Source of the DNA: Gonium pectorale
Lineage: Eukaryota > Chlorophyta > Chlorophyceae > Chlamydomonadales > Volvocaceae
Direction: 5' to 3'
DNA: 12,416 bases
NCBI GenBank assembly: GCA_001584585.1
Contig: LSYV01000016.1
Coordinates: forward strand, 1,806,469 to 1,818,884
Numbering within the stretch: position 1 is the stretch's first letter; every line of letters begins with the position of its first letter. The notes beneath the pieces were generated by a model that was not told the DNA's origin, did no database searches, and saw nothing but the letters and a program-made list of their open reading frames with translations. Positions 1 to 8,900 of the stretch are shown one piece after another. Both the position numbers and the translations under genes were made by a program.

Positions 1-176
1 GGTGGGTGAATGCGCGAATGTGCGACGAGGTGGACAGTTAGGACCAAACATGCAGTGTCATATTAGACACACTTGAGGCGTATGCTTGTTTGTCGGCCAT
101 GCGCAAAGCTGGGTGGGTGGTGAAGACGGCGTGGGTGTTGATTACGTTGGCGCCCATCGAGCAGCCGGTGTCGCCT

Positions 177-253
177 GCCGTGGGGAAGGCCGTGTGTCCT
201 ATATGATCTAGAAGATCTATGCGTGACAGTGTGAGGCCGTGGGGAAGGCCGTG
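177..253. repeat. 18-bp direct repeats flanking a short AT-richer element
   Basis: GCCGTGGGGAAGGCCGTG occurs at 177-194 and again, without mismatch, at 236-253. Between them lie 41 bases (195-235) that are more AT-rich than the surroundings and contain the element repeated in reverse at 7776-7797. The arrangement resembles a small insertion with duplicated flanks, but 18 bp is long for a target-site duplication, so a local duplication is equally possible. Confidence 0.7.
206..227 (+). repeat. Short dispersed repeat, copy 1 (core GATCTAGAAGATC)
   Basis: The 22 bases at 206-227 recur without mismatch as the reverse complement at 7776-7797. With mismatches the similarity extends a further 8-10 bases each way (CTATATG against CTATATA on one side, AGTGTG against TGTTTG on the other). 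The core has perfect 5-bp inverted arms (GATCT/AGATC). It lies in an intron of PSRP1. It could be a remnant of a small inverted-repeat element; the family is not recognised. Confidence 0.7.
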
Positions 254-632
254 CGTGTGGGGCCATAGCTTGAAGGGTGGGAAGCGATATGCGACTAGAC
301 AACAGCCACGGGGTGCGCAAGGAGGACGCAGAAGCACGCACCATGTGAACATATCCGTGTGCGCCAGCGTTCCTTTGGGAGACACATTTGGGAGGCTGGG
401 GAGCTGGTGCTGCCACCAGGGTAGTCCCGTCCTCATCCCAGTTGGCCCGGGCCCCGGCCAAAGAAACATTGAGACGACTGTCTTGGGCAGAATCGACGCG
501 AGGATGTGTTATGTATGCGTGACGCGCAGATGTGTGTATATGGGAACACAGCTGCCGATGTGTGTATGAGCCCCAGCCACGGAAAGGCTCGTTAAGGCCA
601 TTTGTTTCGCGACGCGGTGGCTCTGACCGCAG

Positions 633-1788
633 GTTGCCCGCAAGCTGATTCGCGTCAAGGAGATCGCCATCAGCAAGGGCAAGTGGCCCGGCCGCGCGGG
701 CCCCAAGGAGGACATCCAGGAGGAGGACTTCCAGGAGTACCTCAAGGACGTGAGTTGGGGTGTTGTGCGCGTTGTGGCCCTGTGTGTTTGGCGTCTGTCA
801 GGCAGTGGCGCGCAAGAGGGGCGGGCGTACGAGCCGCCAGTGCGCGGCGGCAGTGCGCGGCGGGCATGCGTTTTGTATGCTGTGGGTCTCGCGGGACACG
901 CACTAGCCTCGGGTGCCTCGAACCGTCACCCGCACGGTGAAGCCACCCGTCATCCCCAAGCTCACTTTCCGCGCGCCTCCCTGCCTGCCTGCAGGTCAAG
1001 CTCGAGACTCAGCTGTACGACAAGGAGGCCGAGCTGTCGAAGCAGTTCGCTGAGCTCAACCGCAGCTACCCCGCGGCGGTCATGCGCTCCAAGACGCTCG
1101 TGCTTGGTGAGTGCTGTACCGCGGCTGCTGCTGCACACGTATGCGGCTTGTTGCTTACATACGGGGGCCGGGCGCTTGGAAGCGCCGCGCGGACTCGCCG
1201 CGAGGGCTCTAGGCGACGGGCGGAAGAAGCTGGACCCAGGCCACAATCGCCGGCGTCGCGAGGGCCGTGCCGCTACCACGCCCAGCGCTGCGTCCTCCTC
1301 AGGTGTACCCGACCTTGCTGCCCGTGATGCGGTACCGAGTAACCCTGGTGCCGCCCCTGCCCCCTGTTCCGTCCCTGCGCAGACCCCATCTCTGTGGAGG
1401 AGGCCATTGACGCGCTGGAGGCAGTGGGGCACCCCTTCTACGTCTTCCGCGAGATGACGACGGACACGGTGCAGGTGGGCAGGGGGGCCCGCGGCGGGGC
1501 AGCGAGGGGAGGGGTTGGTACGGGAGGGGAATCGGACGAGCGGCGGGCCCTGGTTTGTGACGGTCGGCTCGCATCGGAAGCTTCTGGGATGCCCTCCTCA
1601 TCGCTGGCACCGCTACAGTAGCACCGACGTGAAATCTTGCATCTCGCATTGCTTCCATGGGCCTTTGACGGGCGGCTTTGGACGGACGTTTTCTAACACG
1701 CAACACCCTGTTATGTCCCCGCGTGCAGGTGGTGTACAAGCGTGAGTCGGGCGGCTACGGTATCATTGTGCCGCAGATGCGCGATTAA
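633..1788 (+). CDS. PSRP1: Chloroplast ribosome hibernation factor PSRP1 (long HPF / pY family), C-terminal part
   Basis: Exons 633-749, 995-1106, 1383-1474 and 1729-1788 (stop TAA 1786-1788) join in frame to give the last 126 residues. The first exon (VARKLIRVKEIAISKGKW...) ends the HPF/S30EA domain that occupies the decoding region of the small subunit. A charged linker follows (about residues 24-70 of this part). The C-terminal domain runs from SVEEAIDALEAVGHPFYVF to VVYKRESGGYGIIVP, the family's conserved pattern of EA..LE..GH.FYVFR and VVY.R..GGYG. Known role: PSRP1 stabilises idle 70S ribosomes in the chloroplast stroma. In long bacterial HPFs the C-terminal domain mediates ribosome dimerisation. 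All junctions are GT-AG with matching phases (0, 1, 0). The transit peptide and most of the N-terminal domain lie upstream. It converges with DAPF. Confidence 0.93.
838..863 (+). repeat. 13-bp tandem repeat, two units
   Basis: CAGTGCGCGGCGG occurs twice back to back (838-850, 851-863) inside the 245-bp PSRP1 intron 750-994. It is a simple local duplication with no evident function. Confidence 0.75.
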
Positions 1789-2300
1789 AATGCTGAGCAG
1801 TGGCTGGCTCAACCTTATGGGCGTTGGGTCCTAGGGCTGGCGCGTGTCCGGGCAGAAGCGGGGCACAGAGTGCAATTGGCGTTGGGGCGGGTTATGTGCT
1901 CGTGCCTTTGGCGAGCCAGCGGGCGAGTAGGGGGAGGTAGAGGGGAACGGGGCCGTGCCGCCAGCGGCTCTAGGCATGTCTTGTCTTAGCCGCCAGGCGC
2001 CTGGCTGCCGCCATTGGCGCTGGCGGCTTCTGCCGAGGAGCGACTCGAAAAGAGAAGAAACCCCACATGAACAAACGCACTCGCCCGTACTGCTTGTATT
2101 GCTGTTGTAGTACGGTACGGGATGGTCGTCAGGTGCGTCGACCTGTGTCTTCAGTCTGCTGCCGCAGAGGGCGACAGAAAGGGCTCCGCATGCAATGGGC
2201 ACTAGCGCGGCCACAGTTTCACCGCAAGCCAGACAGTGTCCCGCAGTGCGGCCCTCTTCGCAGGCCGTGTGTGTCCTCGTGTGCTGTAATCGTGTGTACA
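1789..2300 (+). other. PSRP1: 3' UTR of PSRP1
   Basis: The stretch from the PSRP1 stop codon to about a dozen bases past the first downstream TGTAA (2285-2289) is read as an untranslated tail of about 510 bases. A 172-codon open frame starts with ATG at 2067 and runs past the signal, but it has no recognisable domain, is rich in Cys and Arg, and looks fortuitous. Confidence 0.6.
2285..2289 (+). terminator. PSRP1: TGTAA polyadenylation signal of PSRP1
   Basis: TGTAA is the predominant polyadenylation signal of Chlamydomonas and its relatives, usually 10-20 bases before the cleavage site. This is the first one on the plus strand after the PSRP1 stop. A second TGTAA at 2605-2609 could serve a longer transcript. 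Confidence 0.6.
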
Positions 2301-3094
2301 TTGTGCATTTTGCGCGTGTGCGTTTGCGCTCTGTGCTGCTCCTCGCTTGGCTTAATTGGCCATGAGGAGGTTTCTAAGCGCAGAACGCAACGAAGGGGCG
2401 GGGGGCGCTGGCAATGGGTGTGGGCATTGCCACGCTTAAATTGTACCGGACCCGCGGGCGCATTTGTCCGGGCGGGGTCGGGGAGTGTCATTGAAAGAGG
2501 GAGCCGAGGCGGTGCTTCGACTGTTAGCTCAGTATTCTTGCCGTTGTTGTGTGGAATCTTGCTACGGTCTGGAAACATGGGCTAACCCTGAAAGGTTTCG
2601 ACCTTGTAAAATGCGTCCGTGCTGACTACATTAAGCCCATATTGAAAGGACTGATTTACAGTCGAGCTGGCAAAGGGGTCGCCCCTGAGCTGGCACAACG
2701 GTACAGAAAATGCACTGACCAGAAACAGCAGTGGTTGCGCCGCGTAGCTAGCGTGCACAACATAACCGTACTGCCACGTTGTCACAGACGGGGCAGCATA
2801 TGCACAACGGCTGGCGGCTGTGCGGACGCCCTGCAGGCGCCGGACGCTGATGCCAATCTAGCAGCCAAAGGGTTGCATGCGTGATGAGAATCCGGGTACT
2901 TTCCTGCTTTTAAGGCAGACGTAGACACGCGTCAGACATATTAGGTAAAGCATCTTTAACTACAGCAAATGCATATTCTTTTTTTTACACGTAATTGGTA
3001 AAGCAGGTCGTACTCGTTGGTTAGGTAAACGTCCGGCCGAGCACGACAGTGGTTTGCCATGCTGACTTGTCTGCTCATGCGCGCTGAGCATGCT
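2301..3094. other. Intergenic region between convergent PSRP1 and DAPF
   Basis: About 800 bases separate the predicted transcript ends of PSRP1 (plus) and DAPF (minus). From about 2550 the sequence is visibly more AT-rich than the genes. Extra signals lie here: TGTAA at 2605-2609 (plus), and TTACA, which reads TGTAA on the minus strand, at 2656-2660 and 2985-2989. Either transcript may therefore reach further. A GTG-initiated frame at 2549-2884 (111 codons) matches nothing I recognise and has no ATG start. I see no RNA gene. Confidence 0.5.
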
Positions 3095-3569
3095 GAACTC
3101 ATACATTTCTCTTACAGGCAACATGTACTGAGAAAGTAATGTGGCACTCCCATTCCTGTGTGCACAACTAGCAATAGCCGAGTCCATCAAGATCGACGCG
3201 AAACCGTCGCGTCACGTCCTGTGTTGAAAAGGAATAACGCATACGTCCTGTGTGTATCCTGCGCACGCATCGCGTCCCAATCTGCAGCGGCCCAATGCCA
3301 TGCTCATTGCGCCGGTGTACCGCGCTCCTTGCCGCGAGGGCCCGGCAGCAAGTCCATTTGGACGTCAAAAAACTATGGACTGACGGAACAAATGCCGCAG
3401 ACGCGCCCCCACGTTCAGCCCTGCGGATGAACCACCCGGCCGCTCCCCACCACGACGCGCTCCAAGCGTATACTAACACCACGAAGCTGCGACCCGTGGG
3501 TCGCACATGCACGACTGCGCCTCCCATCTTCGGTATCCACCCTCCCTACGCAATCCTCGTCAAAGCATT
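3095..3569 (-). other. DAPF: 3' UTR of DAPF
   Basis: This runs from the DAPF stop codon to about 17 bases beyond the nearest minus-strand TGTAA (3112-3116), a tail of about 475 bases. No other coding sequence is supported on either strand. Confidence 0.55.
3112..3116 (-). terminator. DAPF: TGTAA polyadenylation signal of DAPF
   Basis: The plus strand reads TTACA here, giving TGTAA on the minus strand, the first such motif after the DAPF stop at 3570-3572. Further copies at 2985-2989 and 2656-2660 are alternatives. Confidence 0.55.
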
Positions 3570-5636
3570 TTAGACCTTAACGCTGCCTGCGAAAACCAGC
3601 TCGGCAGGCCCGGTCATGTAAATGTGGTTGTCGCTGGTGCGCCACTCAATCTGCAGCGGCCCACCCGGGAGGTCCACCCGGCAGGTCTTGTCCCGGTCGA
3701 TGCGGCCCTCCAGGATGCCTGCGCGGGCACGCGCGGATGCCACAACCGTGGGTCATGATTGTTGTCGAGCACCCTTACCCACTCCTCGGATCGAGAAACA
3801 GCCACGCGCACGCGAACTCCAGACTGATTTCGAGATGTCTTGTTACCAGTATCACGGCCCCATTCCCCGGCCGGCCGCTCCGCTCACCTGCCACGACCAG
3901 GGCACAAGCGCCAGTGCCGCACGCCAGGGTGCGGCCCGCGCCGCGCTCCCACACCACCATGCGCACGTGGGAGCGGTCGACCACCTCGACGAATTCCGTG
4001 TTGGTGCGCGCGGGGAAGACGGCGTTGCGCTCAAACTTGGGACCAAGGGTCACCAGCTCGCCATCCAGCTCGTCGATCTGCGGGGTGGGCGTATGAGCGA
4101 GGGGGGGGAAGGTGTGCAGGGGAGGGGACGCGAAGCTACCGGTTCGGCGGGTGGAGCCGGAGTCCCCAGGGCATCTGTGTAGCGAGAGTATCCGCCGGTA
4201 GACGTTCTTGCTATCAATCGCGGTACATGAATGCGAAATCCCGTGCGGTGACCAGTGTGCGGAGAGCGAGTGCGCTTGCTGTCGGCCTGGCCTGGCCTTG
4301 ACGGGCAGCTGTCAGTGTACGAATACAGTCAACAGTATAGTTCTGATTATTGCAATATATTAGCATCACTCAGCGCCGAGTGTTAGGGTGCGGCCAGGCC
4401 AGGCCAATGGGCGGGACGAAGGGGTACGGCCTGTGCTAGGCAGCCAGACGCCGTGCACTGTGCATGAGGATGAGGATGAGAGCGCTGAGGAGAGGCATCG
4501 GTCGCTGTCAGGCAGTACGAATACAAAAGATGTGATACTACATAGAGATTCAGATTTTGCCCTATCTTGTTTTGCATCACTCAGCGACCGTGCCTCTCCT
4601 CTGGCGCCGCGTATGGTAAAGCAAGTACCGCAACCCTCTCGAATAGCAATACGCCATGCCCGTGAGGGGGCGTGATGTGCATCTTGGTGCCTTACGGCAA
4701 ATACACCGTACGGCACGCACCTTGATGGTCTTGCCATCGCAGCTGTAGATGACGGCGTGGGGGTTGCCCATGCTGACGCACGTCACCTTGTAGGTCTTGC
4801 CATCGACCACCAGGTCCTGCTGCACAACCGTGCTGCCCTGAGTGGGAGCCAGCGTGGTGGGGACCTTGGGGCCCTCCAGGATAGGTTGCCCCATGTCGAC
4901 ACGAACTTGGCCATCAGCCAGCATCTCCGGCTGGATCAGGCCTGTGGAGCACGGGGAAAGTGCATATGAGTAAGGGAAGGGCGAGCTTAAGTGGGACGAG
5001 GGACAGCGGGGGCATAACTAGGGAAGACAGCAAACAGAAGAGCACATGCCTGCAAGAGTGTGGATTTTGTATTTGCGAGGGCCTGCCTTGTCCAAGTCGT
5101 TGACGAACTTGGCGAGGCAGCGGATGCCATTCCCGCACATCTCAGGCTCCGAGCCGTCAGAGTTGAAGATGCGCATCGTGAAGTCCGTGTCGCCCACGGG
5201 CGGCAGAGCAAAGATCACCTGTAAGAGTTGCAGCAGTCCGAGGAATTACAATATTTCCAAGCAGCCTCAGGCACGGCAACAGCCAGCCGCCGCCCCCGAT
5301 TGCGGAGACGACTCTGCAGTGCTTACCCCATCGCCACCAATCCCAAAATTCCGGTCGCAAATCTTGACTGCTTGCTCCGGAGTAACAACGGGCTCGCTGC
5401 TGTTCCGGTTGTCGATCTGCAAACCAGCCGACCAGAGGATGAGGACAGGCGCCCAGAGTATTCGGAAGCCTACCACGACCTACCAGGATGAAGTCATTAC
5501 CAAGGCCCTGGTACTTGGAGAATGTCAGGGGCGCCGACGCCATCACCCGGACCGCGCAGCGCGAAGACCGTGGGCACCCGGCCCGGCGAAGGGCGTGCCC
5601 TGAGGCGATGCGCCGCTGCAACACGTTGGCGCTCAT
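3570..5636 (-). CDS. DAPF: Diaminopimelate epimerase, plastid-targeted, complete
   Basis: It interconverts LL- and meso-diaminopimelate, the step before decarboxylation to lysine, in the plastid. Exons on the minus strand: 5636-5484, 5416-5327, 5218-5050, 4941-4721, 4077-3888, 3718-3570. They total 972 nt (323 aa) and the phases fit throughout. The start is the first in-frame ATG (5636-5634). It gives an Arg/Ala/Ser-rich leader (about residues 1-35, ending VRVMASA) typical of a transit peptide, followed by [11 protein letters not shown] at 41-51. The two catalytic cysteines are present: C109 in MCGNGIRC and C264 in ACGTGAC. Other family blocks are [47 protein letters not shown] and [13 protein letters not shown]. 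The order and length match plant and algal DapF proteins. It converges with PSRP1 and is divergent from the Tudor gene. The junction of exons 3 and 4 appears to use a GC donor. Confidence 0.95.
4284..4405. repeat. Inverted repeat with 14-bp perfect arms
   Basis: GGCCTGGCCTGGCC at 4284-4297 is the reverse complement of GGCCAGGCCAGGCC at 4392-4405, with a 94-base loop between. Each arm is itself a short GGCCT/GGCCA iteration. In the pre-mRNA the arms could pair and fold out the loop, which holds the first copy of the direct repeat. Confidence 0.75.
4309..4586. repeat. Diverged direct repeats in a DAPF intron
   Basis: Copy 1 spans about 4309-4375 and copy 2 about 4505-4586. Both begin CTGTCAG..GTACGAATACA and end with the identical GCATCACTCAGCG (4363-4375 and 4574-4586). 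The middle parts are only loosely alike (TCTGATTATTGC against TCAGATTTTGC) and differ in length. This suggests an old duplication or two copies of a dispersed element. Confidence 0.65.
4942..5049 (-). other. DAPF: Probable GC-AG intron of DAPF
   Basis: This is a 108-base intron between exons 3 and 4. On the minus strand the donor side reads TTGCAG|GCATGT and the acceptor side CCACAG|GCCTG. Splicing here joins phase 1 to phase 1 and gives HTLAGLIQPE, matching the conserved AGLI block of plant DapF. The nearest GT (in GCATGTGC) would shift the frame, and no GT lies just upstream. Confidence 0.8.
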
Positions 5637-5982
5637 ATTGACAATGGCCCCTGATGTGCTCGGCAGCGGGCTAAAATTCAGAAGCGGTACGGATGCCGTA
5701 CATTTGTTGGTCAGTTTGCTCAATCGCTCATCGGTGCTGATACGACTCAATTGGATTTCAGCGCTGTTCTATCAACCGCGCTTGAAGGCACGAGAGGGCT
5801 CGGCCGAACAACTACCTTGAACTAAATCCCAAGTTCATCCTGATCAGCTGGAGCTTTGATCATCGTCATGATGCAGAGGACATGCTGCCCGGCCTAGCCG
5901 CTTGTCCTCCCTCCGGTCTCTTCCCCCCAGCCCAGAGCCACAGCCCAGAGCTCCGTGTGCCACGCCCCCCGCCCCGGGGATC
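5637..5982. promoter_or_regulatory. Head-to-head promoter region of DAPF and the Tudor gene
   Basis: Only 346 bases separate the two start codons, which face away from each other, so both 5' UTRs and core promoters must overlap or share this interval unless an upstream non-coding exon exists. I see no convincing TATA box. Two TGATCA palindromes stand 10 bases apart (5841-5846 and 5857-5862) near the middle and could be a factor site. The part beside the Tudor gene (5884-5980) is pyrimidine- and CCC-rich. Confidence 0.6.
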
Positions 5983-8900
5983 ATGGGGCCCGTGGAGCAG
6001 CAGAAGCGGGAATTATGCAAGCAAGCGTACCTCCTCATTCACAAGTACCTGGCCGCGACTGGAAAGGAGGGGCAGGTGGGTTCGTGTCAACCGGTGGAAC
6101 TCGCCGGCACGGAACCCAATCAGTTGCGCGCCCAATCAGTTGTGCGTCACATGCGAACTTAAGGCGTTTGCGAAGATTTCTCAATTGGGGGCAGTGGGGA
6201 CAGGGGAATCAGTAGCTGGAAAGGATTCATGGGGATTCATACGCCGGGTCGGTGAGACTGTTGGGAGGTTAGCCTCGGGTTGGTGATGTCGCGGCCAGAC
6301 CCACGGCCGTAATGGATCCTGTCGGTACGGCTGCCGAGCCCCATCTGTGTTCCACTGCTGCCCTGCGACCTGGCAACGAGCCATGCGCCCGGGCCATCGG
6401 CTCTTGTCCTTCACGTCCCTGCAACCGGCTTTGTGACTCCTGGCCTTCCCTTTGCCTCCTCTCCACCTTCCAACAGGAGTCATTTGAGTTCCGCAAAAAC
6501 CTGCGCAAGAAGGACGCCCTGGACATAGATCTGGCCACCAACAAGGAGGTGCTGTCGGAGCTGAACAAGTTCAAGGAGAGCGGCGGGGCGGCGACGCTTG
6601 CTGTGGGGTGCGTGGGTGGCACGGCCAAAAGTGAAGATTGGCTGAGAAGGGCGGGGCGGCGCTGACGGAGGGGCGGGTGGCGGGTTGCAGGAGGCGGGTT
6701 GAGGCGGGGAGGGAGCTGGTCCCGGGCGGGGACCGTGAGTTGACGCCTGGGCTCGTGACAGGGAAAAAGCAGCACAGTACGCATCATTCACCGAACACAC
6801 GGGCGTCTGGGAATGGATGCGAGGGGAGCGGGGCAGGCGGTTGGTGCTGCTGGCGGGATGGGTTGCTGTCCGTAGTGTGCGTCGTGTGTGGGAGCGGGAG
6901 GAGGGAGGAGGGAGGAGGGAGAGGGGGGTGGGCCGGCGGGGCGGGCGGGCGGTGCGGGGACTGTGGCATGGGGCATCGGTGGGGCAGCGCGGACCGGCAT
7001 CATCGCTGCGCTTGGGGAGTTGCGGGCTTGGAAGGCATTCTCAGTAGAGAAACCTGGGGGCGCATGTCTCTCCCGAGGTCAACACCTGGGGGCTGAGAGC
7101 GGAGAGCTGAGCGCTGGCGCCATCCCTCCCTGTGGGTCCTACGCATGCATGGACCACGAAGTCGTTGGTCTGAATGGGCTGTGCTTGGGGCGGGGCGGTA
7201 GGAGGGCGCGGCAGGAGGGGCTCAAGGCGAGCACGTGCATGGGGCCGGGACAAGGGGGCTGGGAGGCGCGGGCCTCACGCAGCCCTGGCTACCTCACCTG
7301 GGGCCCCGGGTAGCGTAGGAGCGGACGGGGGGGATGAATGGGGCTGGCGTAGCCGTTGATGCCCGCACGCCACCAGCTGCGCCGCTGCGCATCCGGACCG
7401 TCCGTGGCAGCAGGGGGAGCCCTCGAGTCGCCCTTTGCCGTCTCAGCCATGAACACGCGGCGCAGGCGCAGCGCATGCTTGACGTTCCCGCGGACCGGCC
7501 TGCCGGATGGCCCCGGCAGCTGCGACGTACGCGGGCCGCCGGTGTGGCGCCGTGTTGAACCGATACCGCTGGCGTCCTCGGGGCTTAATGCTGACTAGGG
7601 CTTGGGGGTCCGCACGTACAGACACAGATTACAGGCTCCCCAGAGGGGCTGCAGGCCACACGAGCCGACTGCCTCCCGACCCGCCATAGCAGAGTGGGTG
7701 AAACACCCGTTGTCTTAGCCGTGAGGCCCACGTGCCCGCGGGGGTGCGCTAATGTATATGACGCACACACAAACAGTCACGCATAGATCTTCTAGATTAT
7801 ATAGCACACACACATCAGGATGATCTGGTAGTGGTCCCATGGTGCCCCGACCGCTTGCCGGTGACCCGTGGGTCTGTGCGTGTGTCCACCTAACCTGTAT
7901 CGCCCTCCGATGCCCTCTCTGCGCACCCAGGGGTTCCGCGGGAGCCTACGCCGCGGGCACTAGCACGGGCGCCGCCAAGGCGAGCAAGAGCAAGGGCGGC
8001 GGCTCGGTGGCGGCGGGAGGCGGCACGGCGGCGGGCGCCAAGGCCACCAAGTCCGGAGCCAAAGGCAGCGTGGCCAAGGTGGGGCGAGCTGCAGGTTGCG
8101 GGGAGTTGGGGAGTGGAGGTTGGCGGCGGCTGAATTGATCCAAAACTGGGGGGCACCGGTCGCAGCAGGGGAGTGGTGACGTGGCAGGCGGGGCGGGAGG
8201 GGTAGTAGGGCTGAGGAGGCAGGGGACGCGGGCGGTGGGGTAGTGGAACTGACACGCGGCGCGCGGTGGGAGGGTGGTGGGGCCGGCTCCCATTGAGCCT
8301 GGGTTCTCAAGCCCCTCAGCGTGACATTACCTTTTTAGCATCGAGCTCGTCGCGCGATGAAGCTGGGGTTTTTGCCCCGCCGCCGTTTTCCCTCTTTGCG
8401 TTCTCCTCGTCTGCCGCCATCCATCCCCCCGTGTTTCTCCCAGGCAGCTTTTATTGCGCCGAAGCTCCCGCAGCGTGCTGGCGCCTCTCCGGGCAACCCT
8501 GCGCGCACATTTTTCTGACTTGTCGCCGCAACCGCCCGCCGCGAGCTGCCATGCCAACGACCACTTCTTTCTCCCCCTCTCACCTCAACTCCGCTTTTTC
8601 GCCGCTGAATCCTCTCCCTCCCCCCAACCCACCCACACACTGGACTGGACTTACACTGCTGGCGCCCAGCTCGTCGTTGTTCATTCTCCTTTCCCTTCAA
8701 CTCCCCACCACACACACGCGGGTGTTCATGCCTTCGGCCATGCAGCAAGACGTGCGTCGTGCCCACATGGGGTGCCTTGCATGGGATGCAAGCACCCCAA
8801 GTGCGAACGCTCCGAAATTCGCCTCCTTTCCGCGCTCGCGCGCTTGGAGGCACCCGGCGCCATGCCCGCCATGGCCCCACTCGACCCCTATTCCTCTCCA

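Larger units (their letters stand above)
1..632 (+). other. PSRP1: Intron of PSRP1, partial at its 5' end
   Basis: The coding exon at 633 is preceded by a CCGCAG acceptor, and it opens in the middle of the family's N-terminal domain, so this stretch is read as the 3' part of an intron of at least 632 bases. I find no exon in it that encodes the missing beta-alpha part of the HPF domain. It holds an 18-bp direct repeat (177-194 and 236-253), a short element shared with a later intron (206-227), and two ATGTGTGTAT motifs near 530 and 560. Open frames here have no recognisable protein similarity. An unrecognised small exon cannot be excluded. Confidence 0.6.
4078..4720 (-). other. DAPF: Long DAPF intron with internal repeats
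   Basis: This is a 643-base intron between exons 4 and 5 (donor GTGCGT complementing 4715-4720, acceptor CAG complementing 4078-4080). It holds a 14-bp inverted repeat and a diverged direct repeat, and its middle (about 4310-4375) is AT-rich compared with the exons. No coding exon is needed here, because the flanking exons join in phase at a conserved point of the protein. Confidence 0.8.
6608..7930 (+). other. Long intron 2 of the Tudor gene
   Basis: This is a 1323-base intron with donor GG|GTGCGT and acceptor CACCCAG. Splicing completes a glycine codon (GG + G) and keeps the frame into GSAGAYAAG. The first half is very G-rich, and the last 150 bases hold the reverse copy of the 206-227 repeat. 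An extra small exon or an alternative donor at 6612 (GTGGGT) is possible, but neither is required by frame. Confidence 0.6.

Noticed and set aside
750..1457. 235-codon open frame over the PSRP1 exons
   Set aside because: It reads through introns and leaves the PSRP1 frame in exon 2. The spliced PSRP1 model explains the conserved coding stretches.
2067..2585. 172-codon ATG-initiated open frame downstream of PSRP1
   Set aside because: It overlaps the expected 3' UTR and polyadenylation signal. The translation is rich in Cys, Arg and Gly with no domain or algal codon pattern.
2549..2884. 111-codon open frame in the intergenic region
   Set aside because: It begins with GTG rather than ATG and no motif was recognised. 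It lies between gene ends without splice or promoter support.
5637..5750. N-terminal extension of DAPF starting at 5750
   Set aside because: The extension would need a TTG start. The first in-frame ATG is at 5636 and already supplies a good transit peptide.
5902..5982. N-terminal extension of the Tudor protein starting at 5902
   Set aside because: It depends on a TTG codon. The first ATG in frame is at 5983, and the extension is Pro/Ser-rich and fits a 5' UTR.
206..7797. The inverted repeat pair as ends of one large transposon carrying DAPF
   Set aside because: No transposase or element-like gene lies between, the repeats are short, and both sit within introns of unrelated host genes.
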